Positions 24,708 to 37,200 of a stretch of 64,000 bases of DNA are shown here, in pieces; within the stretch, counting starts at the first letter, position 1; each line of letters opens with the position of its first letter. The position numbers and the translations under genes were made by a program. The DNA is from Antrodiella citrinella (taxonomy: Eukaryota; Basidiomycota; Agaricomycetes; Polyporales; Steccherinaceae): assembly GCA_004802725.1 (NCBI GenBank), contig SGPM01000040.1:61351-125350 (forward strand), in the 5' to 3' direction. The notes below the pieces were generated by a model. That model made no database searches. It was given only the letters and a program-made list of their open reading frames with translations, and was not told the origin of the DNA.

Positions 24708-25796
24708 GGAAGCAAAAAGAATGCCCAGCGACCTGCGCTGGTGGTGATGGTGAAGATCAACTTGCACTTGAGAAAAGAGAACCGCTGAGAGACGGCGTAC
24801 GCGTATGTTTTATTCGACCACCGCCGCCAGGATGCATCAATTGATTGTGCGAAACAACTTCTCTGACACTAATCAATAGCCACGGTATAATGATCTCCGT
24901 TACGAATTAGAACGATGTCAGCAATCAGGATAACGATTCGGAGCAATCATCCGTACATCCATAGTGACTGAGGCATACTCAGATCTAGGATTAACCCAGA
25001 CCAGTGGACAACAGTGCTCAGTTGAGAAGTCAGAAACAAAATCCCCGAAAGTCGACCGTCTGAATGAAGGGGACCACGTTGTGATCAAACGAGCGCCGAC
25101 TGGTGAACACGATGACTTGCAATTGTGCGCCCACGTTCAACGAAAAGTTAAATATCTCATTCAAGTGTATGCCTTCAAGTTATGGAAGATGATAATACAC
25201 GTCGCTGGCACACCAAAATATCAACATGAGCGTACACACAAACGAGACAGGAGAGCGCACCCGCGGCCTTGCCAAGTCGACCACGATCACAGCTCTGGGA
25301 ACCGCGGTACCTCCGGATTCACATCATATGCGATAGATGGGAGTAGATGGGATATGATGCGCAATGGCCCGCGGAGGTCAATGGCAAAATGCTGAATGAC
25401 TGGTGAAATCCAGATTGTTCCACAGCTCGATGGAAGATAAGTTGGCAAAGGTTATAGTACAGTAGCAGCTTGGCGATATACACTACTTTGATGTTCCCGG
25501 CCTGTCTGATGCCGTGTAAATCATTATCGTCGAGGGGCTCGGTCCCAGAAGGCCAAATGTTTTCAGGAAGCATATTATGAGTTTTAACAATCCGAGAAGA
25601 GCAGACCGCGTTCAAAAGAAGTCGAGAGAGACGTTGAACGTTGACAACGTTGAAGCTTGAAGTTGAAAGAGTTCAGTAGCGCGGGAATTGCCGAGACACG
25701 CATCGACGCGACTTGCGACCACGTCGACAGCCACAGCGCTGGACTGTGGACAAAACCATCTCTCATTCCTTTATCCCCCTCTAAGCTCTTGCAAAA
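24708..25796. other. Divergent intergenic region, no gene seen
   Basis: About 1.1 kb between the starts of the DUF6534 gene and SEC13. The last 150 bases before SEC13 are pyrimidine-rich, as expected for a promoter and leader. A 143-codon plus frame at 24964-25395 has no motif and I do not accept it. Confidence 0.45.
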
Positions 25797-27159
25797 ATGG
25801 TACGCTCGTGAACGTATTTTTCAGCTTTTACAGATATGTTCTGAACGTACATCCCCCCAGCCGGCGGCCACAGTGGATCCAATACCTATAGAAACGTCCC
25901 ATGAGGACATGATAGTACGTTGCCGCGGTGGAACTTCACATCCGTGCACGGTCTGAACGCGTATGTTTTCTTCCAGCATGATGCCCAGTTGGATTACTAC
26001 GGTAAACGACTGGCGACGTGTTCTTCGGATCGCACGGTGAAGGTCTTTGACGTTGTTGACGGCGAGGCCCAGCGGACGACGGGACAGACGTTGAAAGGGT
26101 GAGTTCTTGTTGTTGCGTGTGTCCGGATGACTGAGGCTCATATTTCGTACCAGACACACGGGACCTGTGTGGCAAATTGCTTGGGCGCATCCCAAGTTCG
26201 GACACATTCTAGCTTCGTGCTCGTACGATGGAAAGGTCATCATATGGAAGGAGCAGACAGGGCAGCCGGGAGCTAGTGGTTGGGCGAAGATCAACGAGCA
26301 TACGCTGCATGCGGCTTCTGGTTCGTCTCATTGTTATCATCTTCCAAAAAGAGAGATTGACGTTTCACAGTCAACTCCGTTTGCTGGGCCCCTCACGAGC
26401 TCGGTGCTATTCTCGCTTGCGCCTCGTCAGATGGCAAGATCTCTGTCCTCACTTTCAAGAGTACGTCATCTATTCCAACTGTATCGTGAATAATGTTCAC
26501 CTTGGTATTCTACAGATGACGGTCAATGGGGCGCTGACATCTTTGTCGGCCACGCCATTGGCTGCAACGCCGTTTCCTGGTCACCCGCCGTTCAACCTGG
26601 ATCTCTCATCACCCCCCAAACCGACAGCATCCCAGGCCAACCTGCCCCCTCCGCTCAGAGCGTCAAACGCTTCGCCAGCGCAGGTTGCGACAACCTGGTC
26701 AAAATCTGGGGCTTCCGCGAGGACACGCAGCAGTGGGTTGAGGAGGAGATTCTGGAGGGGCACACTGACTGGGTTCGGGACGTGGCGTGGGCACCGAACA
26801 TCGGCTTGCCCAGAAGCTACATCGCTACTGCCTCCCAGGTGCGTACTTTACAGAGTTCGGGTCTAATTATAATTCTTACGGTGGCATGTAACTCTTAGGA
26901 TAAGACCGTTTTGATCTGGACGAAGGATACACCAACTTCACCTTGGGTGAAGACAGCCCTTGACCCCTCCGCTTCCTCATCTACATCTCCCACTGGCGCT
27001 GCACCCGCGCCCGCTGGTAAATTCCCTGACGTCGTCTGGCGCGTGTCATGGTCCTTGGCAGGCAACCTCCTCGCCGTCAGCTGTGGAGACGGGAAGGTGA
27101 CGCTGTGGAAGGAGAACTTGAAGGGCACGTGGGAGTGTGTAAGTGATATGACGAGCTAA
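25797..27159 (+). CDS. SEC13: SEC13, WD40 subunit of the COPII coat and nuclear pore
   Basis: A six-bladed WD40 protein that cages COPII vesicles with Sec31 and also serves in the nuclear pore outer ring and the SEA/GATOR complex. Exons as read: 25797-25799 (ATG only), 25861-25914, 25977-26098, 26154-26320, 26371-26460, 26516-26838 and 26899-27159. The protein begins [19 protein letters not shown] and continues [97 protein letters not shown] and [16 protein letters not shown], all SEC13 signatures, ending CVSDMTS. Length (about 330 residues) is close to other fungal SEC13. The first coding exon is a lone start codon, which is unusual. The last possible intron (GTAAGT at 27139) is read through here because the read-through tail ends quickly, as in the family. 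Confidence 0.9.
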
Positions 27160-27362
27160 ATTACAGTGACTGCTTGATACAGTCTTGTTCGAGTACTCTT
27201 TATTGTAAATATGATCGTGGCGGTTGGATCTTCTTTGTTGTCTTCCGCTCAAGAGTGTAGAACATTGGGCAGCGATACAAGGTGCCAGGTACCACAGTTT
27301 CACAACCGATGAGCTGAGAAGATCTATCGTTATTCTTGGTGTTGGAGCTGCATATTATACAT

Positions 27363-28613
27363 TCACTGGCCTTTTTCTTCCGCCAGTGCCTTCTTTACGG
27401 CCTCTAACACTTTTGCATGCGTCTGCTTCCCCGCAGCAACAACTCCGAAATTCTCTCCTAATGTCCTGCCAAGTCCAAAGTCCAGCCGTTCACCACGGGA
27501 ATCTGTCACGACTCCTCCCGCTTCTTCTACAATCAGAGAACCTGGGGCATGGTCCTATACGAAGCATCAATAACCGAAAGAAGCTGATAGAGTGAGGAAC
27601 ATACCCAGATCTTCTCCCTGTAACCCACACCAGTTGGCATGCGCAAGTACACACCACCGTCTCCCCTCGACAGCGCAGCGTACTTCGCCTGACTATCCAT
27701 CCTCGTAGGCGGTCTCGTCACACCCAGCAATTCCGCAACACGATCATTGAACGACAGCTTCGCGTGCGCCTTCTCCACAGACTCGAGCAGATTCAGGTTT
27801 TCTGGCGTGAACGCTGGGATGGCGAGACGCGTCCCGGGACTGGAGAGGGGGTCGTGTAAAGGAAGTTGGTAGGCACCTTGGCCGCGGACGGCGACGAAGA
27901 TGTTACCGCGGGGGCCGGAGGGGTTGGATGGGTCAGAGGGCAGGTTGGGGCATCCGATGACCCCGAGTTCAACTTGGGCGTCGACGATGAGAGAGAGGCA
28001 AACGGCGTATTGCTCGCCTCGGAGGAAGCCTTTCGTGCCGTCTATAGGATCCAATGTCCACATACCTAGGATATTCAATCGATTCCATTGAGTATATGCG
28101 CGTAGTTAGATGAGATGCGGAGATCGTACGCACGTCCTGTCCTCCCGCCTCCATAATTCCCTCTATCGATGATGTCCAGCAGCTGCTCCGTCGTCTGCGA
28201 GTAGTTCGGTCCTAATCCCCACTCCTCCTTCTCTTCAACTTCTAGCTTTGCTGTGAGCGTCGCGTTCGCGAGCTCTACGATGCGTTTCCGCAACGCTGCG
28301 CCAGACTCCGCACGCAAGTCCGCTGCGTCCTCTTCACCCACGATTGGGTCATCGGGGAACGCACGATTCAGGATGGTGTTGATTACGGCTTGAGCAGAGA
28401 AGTCGCCGACTAGACCAAAGGGGTTCCGTCAGCCTAGGTAACAATATCTCAGCCGATCGGAGTAGTGTTGGACGGACCTGTAACTGGGCTCGCATCCTCT
28501 TTAGTCAGGGTCTCATTCTTGACCAGGTTGTTGAACACAGAGGCAGTCAGGACACACGCTCTCCTCACCGCAGCGATAGCGACCTGTTTTTCAAATGCGA
28601 GGTTCAGTGACAT
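27363..28613 (-). CDS. MET22: 3'(2'),5'-bisphosphate nucleotidase
   Basis: An inositol-monophosphatase-fold enzyme (HAL2/MET22) that hydrolyses the sulfate-assimilation by-product 3'-phosphoadenosine 5'-phosphate to AMP; it is Mg-dependent and inhibited by Li and Na in yeast. The chosen start is MSLNLAFEKQVAIAAVRRAC. Next come VKNETLTKEDASPVTVGDFS, FPDDPIVGEEDAADLR (metal-site Glu-Glu) and the hallmark MWTLDPIDGTKGFLRGEQYA. Near the C-terminus GYREKIWDHAPGSLIVEEAG contains the conserved WDHAPG metal ligand, and the protein stops at TGA (27363-27365). The length fits the family. An in-frame upstream ATG at 28682 would add about 23 residues, possibly a targeting leader. It converges on SEC13, with only about 200 bases between stop codons. 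Confidence 0.92.
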
Positions 28614-29026
28614 GACGAAGGACACAGGAATTGTGGGTACCGGCGCGGGCGATCTGCTTGCTCTTATGACATTCACGAACATAGGTTCATCGACAAGCGC
28701 AATCAGATTCTTCGCTCGACACTATGGATAAATCATGTCGTTTTGTAAGGATTTGGGAAATACCAGGCACTGTACTGTACGTCTGAGTCCAGTACACGGT
28801 CCAAATTGAGAGACAATGGCTGAAGGATGTTGTTCAAGTCAGATCAGAATCACCGCAGCTCTCGCACTGACACTCTGTACCCGCTCCAAGCTTGCAAATC
28901 GCCCATCCTTCGAGTTCCTGTTCGACGACGTCCCTCTCGAATTGGAACGGCACAAAGTCACAGTCGAAACCCACAAGGTGTTTTGTATCGATCGCTATAG
29001 GCTTCTCGTGAGTGAATTTTGTTGTC
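28614..29026. other. Upstream region of MET22, no gene seen
   Basis: This 413-base stretch should hold the MET22 promoter. A long plus-strand frame runs through it (28816-29571), but its middle is translated tRNA-like sequence and it shows no domain, so it is not annotated. Confidence 0.45.
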
Positions 29027-29140
29027 GCCGGAATAGCTCAGTTGGGAGGGCACTCGGCGTTGGTGGGAGGTCACTCGGAGTTGGGAAGAGCAGCAGACTG
29101 AAGCCGAAATCAGGTCACGTGTTCCAATCATGTTTCTGGA
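29027..29140 (+). pseudogene. Degenerate tRNA-Phe(GAA)-like gene with an expanded D-loop
   Basis: The 5' part, GCCGGAATAGCTCAGTTGGG, is a normal acceptor strand plus A-box and D-stem. The 3' part has ACTGAAG (a tRNA-Phe anticodon loop, GAA) and a well-paired T arm (ACGTG/CATGT with loop TTCCAAT). It closes with TTCTGGA, which pairs with the 5' strand except at the terminal position. A run of T follows at about 29145-29150, as for a Pol III terminator. The D-loop is enlarged by two imperfect tandem units (GAGGGCACTCGG and GAGGTCACTCGG) and the anticodon stem no longer pairs (GCAGA against CGAAA). It therefore looks like a decayed tRNA gene or tRNA-derived element rather than a working tRNA. 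Confidence 0.65.
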
Positions 29141-29710
29141 ATTTATTTTTCCCTTTTTTGCTCGCTTACCGACCGATGATTGCGAATGCAACACTGGCTG
29201 ACTTTTACGCTGAACGGTCCGGTCGTGGCAAGCCATATATGCGAAGTAAGGTATCGGTGTGTATCATAGTCGAACTAGCTACAGAATACAAGTGTACGTT
29301 TATCCACAGCGGGAGACGGGGACCTAAACTAAGTAACAGCGCGAAAGACGTCGAGAATACAATGCAACTCCGGCTCGACGGGTTGCCAGAGTGGAAGACA
29401 GAGATAGTGACGAGAAGCGACGAAAAGAGTAATGGACGCGAGCGCGAGACGAGACAGACAGAGAGGGATATATCATACAACGTCGTGGACAAATTTATCA
29501 AAGCGAGGCCTGAGACGACGAAGAATTCAGAAACTATAATGCGTACAGAGGGTGCGAAAGGAAGAGTTTAACATACGGATTGCAAGGTATCAGCACGCCC
29601 AAGAAATAAACCCCCGCATGGGACCAAGGAACAGGAATCGTAAGGTAGTAGTCAATCAAACAGTCTCCAAGAATCAGACAAGAAACCCGAGAACACCAGC
29701 AGCGAAGAAA

Positions 29711-31151
29711 TTAGGTGCCGCCAGCATTGCCTTCTGTGGTCCCCCGACCGCCTTCGCCTTCATCATGACTTATGACCGCTCCCGATGGCTGAGCATGAGG
29801 ATGCGCATGAGAAGCATAAGGATAATGCGACTGCCAAGGAGCGGGAGGAGGATATGGGTATCCTTGCGAGGCGGGGTAGTACGGATATATCGGAGACCCA
29901 TCTGTAGCATATGTAGGGTAAGGCATTGGTGCAGGAGCAGTAGACGGCGACGGTGCAGCTGCCGGCGGCGATGGGCTCTCCTGTGGAGGAGATCCAGACG
30001 CTGGAGGGGCGCCACCAGCATATGGAGCAGGAGGACCAGATGAGTACACAGGTGCTTGCGGCAGGTGATAGCCTGGATAGTAAGGGTATGGCGGATAGTG
30101 CTGGGCTGTTGTACCGGAGAGACTGTGGTCTGGATACGGAGGGGCAGATGATTGTACCGGTGGTGGTGGGTACGATTGATTGCTGGGACCGGCATGGGCA
30201 GGCTCCTGGGGAGGAGCCGCCGATGCTTTGCCTTTACGCCGCTTGGGAGTGGGTGGTTGTCCATAAGGGTCGTACCGCTTAGTGCGCTTGCCTTGAGAGG
30301 GCGGCTCATCGTAAGGTAACGCCGATAATGGCGCTGGAATATGGGAAGGGGAATTGTCGATATCGTCGGCCTCCCCGCGATAGCGAGGGACACCGTCGAC
30401 ACCTATTTCGACCTTGGGTGGGTTCCTGAAGTGAGTCTTGTCGAGGTATTCTGGTGAGATATCCAGCGCTGCAAGTTCAGGCAGTGTAGACGGTGATCGA
30501 AGACGTCCTTGTTCTACGTCTTCAATCTTGTAGTACGAGATGAGATGCTGAGCAACACCGCCGATTGTAAGGGAGAACGTCTGTATACAAGGCATCCTCA
30601 GGGGACCTGTATCATCTGAGGGACAGCAGGAACGAACGCACCTTCTTCATCATCCCTCCTGGCTTAAATTTGTAACTGTTGGTCAAGCTGCCAACCAGAA
30701 CCCTCTCTCTATTCCGGTCAATACCCAACCGACTGGCCTCAGCCTTCGGTCTGCTAAGAGACTGACCCTCTGTCTTGACTGCTTCCGCTGCGTAATCCTC
30801 GTTGGCATCCCGTTCAGCGCGTGCGCTCCTATGGCCAGCGCCTCGTTTCTCCGTTTCGCGATAGAGCAGAAAATTACCAAGAATGCGACTTGGACTCCAG
30901 AAGAAACCATCCGTCCATCGCTTGATACCGCTCTCGTCCTCGTCGAACACAAACACGGAGCCAGAGGTGATCATCTTTCGTTCAGAGTCGACCAATCTGC
31001 GAGTGACGCGGGGAATGAGACCACGACGTGCAGCCTCGAGGATAAGAAGCGCATCGCCTGTGGTCTCTATCCAGCCCGACCACGGGGGTTCTGTCCACGA
31101 GCTAGCGGGTGCGTTCTGGGAGTTGCTGGAGTGCGGTTGGTGGTCGGACAT
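29711..31151 (-). CDS. Gti1/Pac2 (WOPR) family transcription regulator
   Basis: A WOPR-domain DNA-binding regulator related to Wor1, Ryp1 and Gti1, fungal master regulators of morphology and development. Two exons: 30642-31151 and 29711-30580. The chosen start is MSDHQPHSSNSQ; an upstream in-frame start at 31226 is possible. The first WOPR box is clear: WSGWIETTGDALLILEAARR, GLIPRVTRRL, GSVFVFDEDESGIKRWTDG, and FFWSPSRILGNFLLYRE. The second box reads GSLTNSYKFKPGGMMKK, and TFSLTIGGVAQHLISYY follows the intron. The C-terminal half is disordered and rich in Pro, Tyr, Ser and Ala, with a possible basic patch (TPKRRKGK). About 460 residues. No targets can be inferred from the sequence. Confidence 0.9.
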
Positions 31152-34100
31152 GCCGCGGGGGCTTGACTTGACTGTCAGAATGCGGCGACATTGCGATAAC
31201 GAGCGAAGGGCGGACGTCGGGAACACGACGACGAGCAGACATGTGGGGGATGAGGAGACGAGTCAGTTAGTGATTTATAAAAGTAAAGTTCATAAAGTAA
31301 AGTTGACTGACCGAGGCAGAGTTTCGGGAGGTCTTGAGGGGAAAGTGCAAGGATTTTCTGACCCCGCCGCTCCGCCTTCCAGCTCAGGAGGCCGTGGGAA
31401 CTTTGCCTGCACTCACGCTTACTCTCAACCCACCGTCACTCAGGGCGGCGACGACGACGGCAACAACGACGGGGGCTCTCCTCGTCGACTCCCACAACGA
31501 CTGGACCTCATCGCTCGTCGCCATCGCCGGCGTCTGTCATCAGCGAGCCTCCCAGGAGCCTCGAGGCTCGCAGTCCGCGTGGACCTGTCGTCGCTCATCC
31601 GCTCATCCTAGGACCTGAGCGTTTCTCTTGCCTATCCTGGTACCCCCAATCGGCCCAACCATATCACAAAGGCCATCTTCAGCACGGAACAAGGGACCGT
31701 GTCTGCCTTGCCCTCTTCTTGTGGACTGGTGCCTAGCTTCTGTGAGAGCTCGATGACGCTCGCAAAGATGGCGTACTGGGCGTACAACTGGCAGAGCAGC
31801 GCTAAGTCTCCCTCTTCATATCGCCAATGCTCATTAATGCATATCGGACCCTCTACTGCTTCTCTCGCTACCTGGCAAAACGCCGATTCTCATGTTGCGC
31901 TCGACTGGATCTGCTCTACGCTGGTGGCAACTCCACCCCTTGTTCTTGACATCGGCCGCATTAGCTCAAGCTGTAGTGACACGCCTCGTTGTTACTCACC
32001 GCCAGGGTTCTTTGCATATTCATGTGACCGGCCTGTTGCACGGCAGCCAAATTACATTATCCCAGTACTGTCCCTGTGCTCCTTGGTGTTGCAATTCATT
32101 GATCATAGGAAGACGTCTCACTCTGCGTGTCTCATTCTGCTGTGAACCGCATAGTCATGGTTCGGGCATCTACCGAGGTGAGAATCCTGGCTTGTTCTTC
32201 ATGAATGACTCTGATTCATCCGTACACAAAGCCGTTATCTTAGCGTTCATAAGAATGTCATTCACTTTACAGGAGCTGCTCACGGGGTACGGACACGTAT
32301 TGTTTCCGTTCAAGACGTCCACGTCCTGGCTCTCCTCCCAAACACTATCTGAGGGTACAGTGCTTAGGTATGCTGCTTCACGTTCGTCCTTCGTCGACCA
32401 TCTTCTGAGAAAATTGCACACAGTTGTCCGCCACGTGAGGAACTTCCAGACAGTTGCTCCATGAGCTACCCACTTCTATGCCTGGGATATTTATGATCAC
32501 TCAACTATCATGACTGAAGAGGTGCTATTCTCGTTGACAGTAGTCTCTCTGACGCGTCGTTCGACCTGTTCGCCGATGATCGTCCCTGCTCGGACAGTGT
32601 CCAGTTCCCCAGTGGGTCTTCGCGGGTCCGTCCAGAATCGGGACTAGCTCAAAGATGAACGGATATTGTACCTACTCCCGCTTGTCAGTCTTTGCTGTGC
32701 AATTATACTGTAGGTCAAGAATCTGATGTTTACAATACAGCGGACCTAATGAGGGATATTATTTACTAGGAGAATACACCTTTGCCTAGTTCTTCCGCTC
32801 CGGGGTGAAGCCCACACTCCGGTACCGCTACGTTGACCAGTTGATGCCGTTCAATGACTGACCTGGTCCATTCACCTTCCCATTCAGCGAACTTTGCATC
32901 AGTTGGCCGATAGGCAGGGTGTACGTGAAACAGATTGTTTCCGCTTGACTGACTGATGTATTTGTTCAGTCCTCTGGAGAGTTTAAGTGGTGGACGTACG
33001 CCTAAAGCCATCATTATATTGCACTTGGTTCTCATGTCAGAACCAGGTTCCTCAATACACGAGCATACCGAACGCTTGAAAACGCCGGCGGTTTTTGAGA
33101 GCTTCAGGCTGAGGAAGTCCATGGCCCTGTGTGAACCCACTCGTAAGTCGTATCTTCCGCATTCAAAACATTCCGGTCCTCCTCTTGCTCAGGCGCTCGT
33201 ATGTTGTATTTTGAGCATGGAGGCAATTGAGCCTGCTTCGAAACATGGATGTTTTACTGCGGTAGAACTGATATGTTGTGTCTTCTGAAGACAGCTGCTG
33301 AATCATTTCTCTGGCAGCCAGGAACATTTCTCAACGCTCGGGCATACGTGATGAAGACGACCCGTTGCATAGATGACCCTATTCGCTCGTCGCCTTCAGC
33401 TTGCGCGACGTCTTGGAAGTCCACAATTCGACGGAGGTGATAGACCATCCATGAATGTACGTGCGGGCGAAGGGTGCACCTTATTCCGCGAAAGTTAACG
33501 AGGTACGTCGACCACGTGGTTATGATCCGTCTCATCGCGATATTTGTGACAGGTTCCCACCAGTACGTACGCACAAGAATTCTAAACCACTCGCCACCGT
33601 ACCTGGAAAAGTCGAACGAGAGTCCCGCTTTGGACGCTCGGACTTGTCGACCCTTCTGTTTCACGCTTCTTGAGCGGTATCAGCTTCGAATATCCATTTT
33701 TACGCCCACATCTGCCCATAGAGCACTCCGTCCTTGACATCGGCAGTCAAACGGCACAGCCAGTTCAGCTCTGATCGCGCTATGTACCCATCTCAGGAAT
33801 ATCCATTCAAAGTAGATGTTCTCCGTTCATGACTCAAATGGCCCTCAGGATTGTCTGACAGGCTTCAACAGTAGTTCGGGATGTGCCTGTATGTTCTGAT
33901 TGGCAAGCGAACCCTTCGTCCTTTCTATGTTTCGCGCCGGGCTGACCGGTGCTCTCGCAGATGGTCCATGTTGTTCACAAACGATCGGAATTACCGGTGC
34001 CTTCTGCTGCTGCCTTCGCCGCCACCTTCACCAAATTTAATTCAAGTCGAGGTGGGACTGGATCGGACCCGTGGATTGCCGTCTTGAATGGGTTTCGTAC

Positions 34101-34282
34101 TTCTCCGAACGAGATGGGACTTGTTTCTCATCCAGTAGCTCTGCTGCCGTTTTGGTCCCGTCAATTTTATAACGACATGAATTTTCTGTCGGAGGGGGCT
34201 GTGGTACTTAAGGTCGTTGCAACGTACCTACAACCCCCCACCATTACCATCCGAGCGCACTCACAAGTGCTGGGGGTGCAAC
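31152..34282. other. Long intergenic stretch, no gene established
   Basis: About 3.1 kb upstream of two divergently read genes (WOPR leftward, copper radical oxidase rightward). WOPR genes often have long upstream regions, which may explain part of it. Two minus-strand frames (32766-33140 and 33254-33664) look a little more protein-like than background but lack a motif or start context, so I do not call them genes. Confidence 0.4.
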
Positions 34283-37200
34283 ATGGGTCCTTTCCTTTCT
34301 TTGCTCAGTCTCATTGCGATCGTTCCCGATGTACGTCCTGCCTTGCATGACATTGACACCTCGTAGACCGTCGGGATGCTGACATGCTCAATGTGCAGTT
34401 ATCTATTGCCACCCACATCGCCCCCTCGGCGCATATCCACAGACAGCATGCCCGCGCTTTGGACTTGCCAGCCGGATGGTCCGCCCAGGGATGCATTACG
34501 TATGTTTATTTCAGAATTGGCCGTCGAGAGGTTCTTGCGCTCAATGTGATCAACAGTGACAACCCTGGAGCGCGCACGCTCGGCGGTGATACGTTCACTG
34601 ATACTGTCAACATGACAGTTGAGAACTGCGTTAACTTCTGCGTCGAGAAAAATTGGATCTTTGCTGGCGTCGAATTCAGTCAGGTCCGTGACGGCCAAGA
34701 TTTTGATATATGCCGCTCCATCACGACTTGGAAGCTGACGAGACGCTGCAGGAATGTTACTGCGGCAACACTCTCCTCAACGGTGCTACCAACGCGACGG
34801 CCACGGATTGTAACGACGCCTGTACGGGTAACGCGAACGAGATCTGCGGTGGCGCGAGCCGCCTGAACCTCTTCTGGAGCGGCGAACAACCTCCCCCGCC
34901 TCCGGAGACTATTCCCAGCGTCGGCTTATGGGACTCCCTTGGTTGTTACAAGTCAGTCGTTCATGTTACGTTTATCTACGAAGCATTGCTGAACTTTACG
35001 TGATGCGTATAGTGATACTGCTGCAGCCCGTACTCTGTCCGTCGGTGCAGCCGTCACTGGTAACTTCAGTGTTGAGACCTGCACAAACACTTGCTTCAAC
35101 CTCGGTTATCCTCTCTCTGGCATGGAGTTCGCTGACGAGTGTTGTACGTCCTTCACTTGTGGCATCTCATCTATCTATCCACGGACACTGATTTTATATC
35201 TTTCTTATAGACTGTGATACCGCCTTCCGCAATGGAGGTGCACCGGCACTCCTCACTGACTGTGATATGCCTTGCAGGGATAATCAAAGCGAGTTCTGCG
35301 GAGGTCCTAACCGCCTGAATGTAAGTAGCATCTATGTCGTCATGCTGCTTCTCGATGCTGATCTGACTCAAATAGGTATACAACTTCACCGGCACCTTGC
35401 CTCATGGCCCTGTCGCTCCGCCGCCCCCTGGTGGGGGTGGGGGAGGAGCCCCTGTCTTCCCTGCTTCGAATCTTCCGACGCCATGGCAGTACGCGGCGTG
35501 CTATGTGTACGACAATTTACTTCATTTCCGCCGTTCCTCTGCTCAACTCCGTTCATGCAAATCGTAGTGATGGCACCAATGGCCGTGTCTTCCAAACGGA
35601 ATTGCCTGACAACCAGAATGTCACCGTCGAGAGCTGTATCGCAAGCTGTAGTGCTCAGAATGCGACTCTCGTTGGTCTTGAATTCAGGTATGACAAGTGA
35701 CTTCTCTGTCTATGTCATGGAAGTTCTCATAGTTCTTCTCTTCAGTGTTCAGTGCTTCTGCGGCACCACGTTGGTTAACGGCGCTACCCTCGGTGCTGAA
35801 GCTGATTGCGATATGGCCTGCGGAGGTAACGCGACGTAAGTCTCCGATCTCGGTTCTATCACACTAAGAAGTTGTCTGACATTCACGGTCAGCGAGGCGT
35901 GCGGAGGACCCAATAGGCTTTCGGTGAGTACACGATGTCGACCACGGTACACCCCTCTTACCCTCTTGGATCTCGATAGGTCTATACTTCCCTGCCAAAC
36001 GGCACAGTTCCCTCACTTCCAGTCCCCGTTGTCAAGACGACCGATCTACCAACGGGCTGGAACTACAACAGTTGTATCATGTAAGGACTTCAGCTTCCAA
36101 CATAACCAAATGCTGACTGATCAATGTTTTCTAGGGAGGGACCGAACAACGCACGGGTCTTCCCCAACCAGATCATCTCCGACACGAACACGACCATCGA
36201 CGGCTGTCTTATCCAATGTCAAGCGTTTGGCTATCCAGCTGCTGGCCTCGAGTTTGGTACCCAATGCTTCTGTGGTGATTTCTCGGACGTGACCGAGAAC
36301 AGCGCTGGTCCAGCTGCCGCGACGGATTGTTCTTTCCCATGCACTGGAGATCTCATTCACCTGTGCGGTGGTGCTCAACGTCTCACGGTATATCTCTCGC
36401 CTCTGTTCTCTTTGTCGTCGGGGACTCATCTACTTGTGTCATAGTACTACACCTTCAACGACACCATAGACATATGGGCTACTCCGGAAAACATCGGTCA
36501 ATATGAGGTGATATCAGCCACACTTCGTAATCTCTGACAATTGTTAATCGTTAACATATAGTTCCTCATCGGCGGTGTGGTCGTTCCTCTTGTTGCCACC
36601 GTCGGTATTAACGGCAAGGTCAACTTCCTCGAGAAGTTCGGCACTGGCTTCCCCAATTCTACGGGTGCCTACGAGCTCGACTTGAGTCTTGTCGACGATT
36701 TCGATCTCGCCTGGCGTGCCCTGCATGTCAAGTCTGACGTCTTCTGCTCTGGCAGTTTGATCCTTCCAGACAAGGCCGCGAGAGTGCTCAATGTAGGCGG
36801 TTGGAGTTTGGATAGTACCTTTGGTGTACGTCTCTACGCGCCTGACGGTTCGGCTGGAGTGAATGGCACGAACGATTGGGAGGAGAACTTCAACGAGTTG
36901 CATCTGCAGGTGGGCATCAGTCCGTTCGCTAATCTGACCTTGACTCATGCGTTTGCTCTCTACTGCAGAAAGGGCGATGGTACCCAAGTGCGCTGGTCAT
37001 GGCTAACGGATCGGTCTTAGTTGTCGGCGGAGAGCAGGGGAGTAACGGCGCCCCAGAGCCTACAATCGAAATCTTGCCTACTCCAGCAGGCGGGGACACT
37101 ACTCTGTTCATGCCCTGGCTCAATGCAACCGACCCCAACAATTTGTATCCATTCTTGCACGTACTTCCCAGCGGTAACATTTTCGTCGGATACTACAACC

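Noticed and set aside
26228..26866. 212-codon plus frame inside SEC13
   Set aside because: It runs through two introns in the wrong frame; the correct SEC13 exons cover the same bases with WD40 motifs.
28816..29571. 251-codon plus-strand frame
   Set aside because: Its middle (RRNSSVGRALGVGG) is the classic false translation of a tRNA gene, and the flanks show no domain or splice support.
30883..31611. 242-codon plus-strand frame
   Set aside because: Overlaps the WOPR domain exon on the opposite strand and has no recognisable domain.
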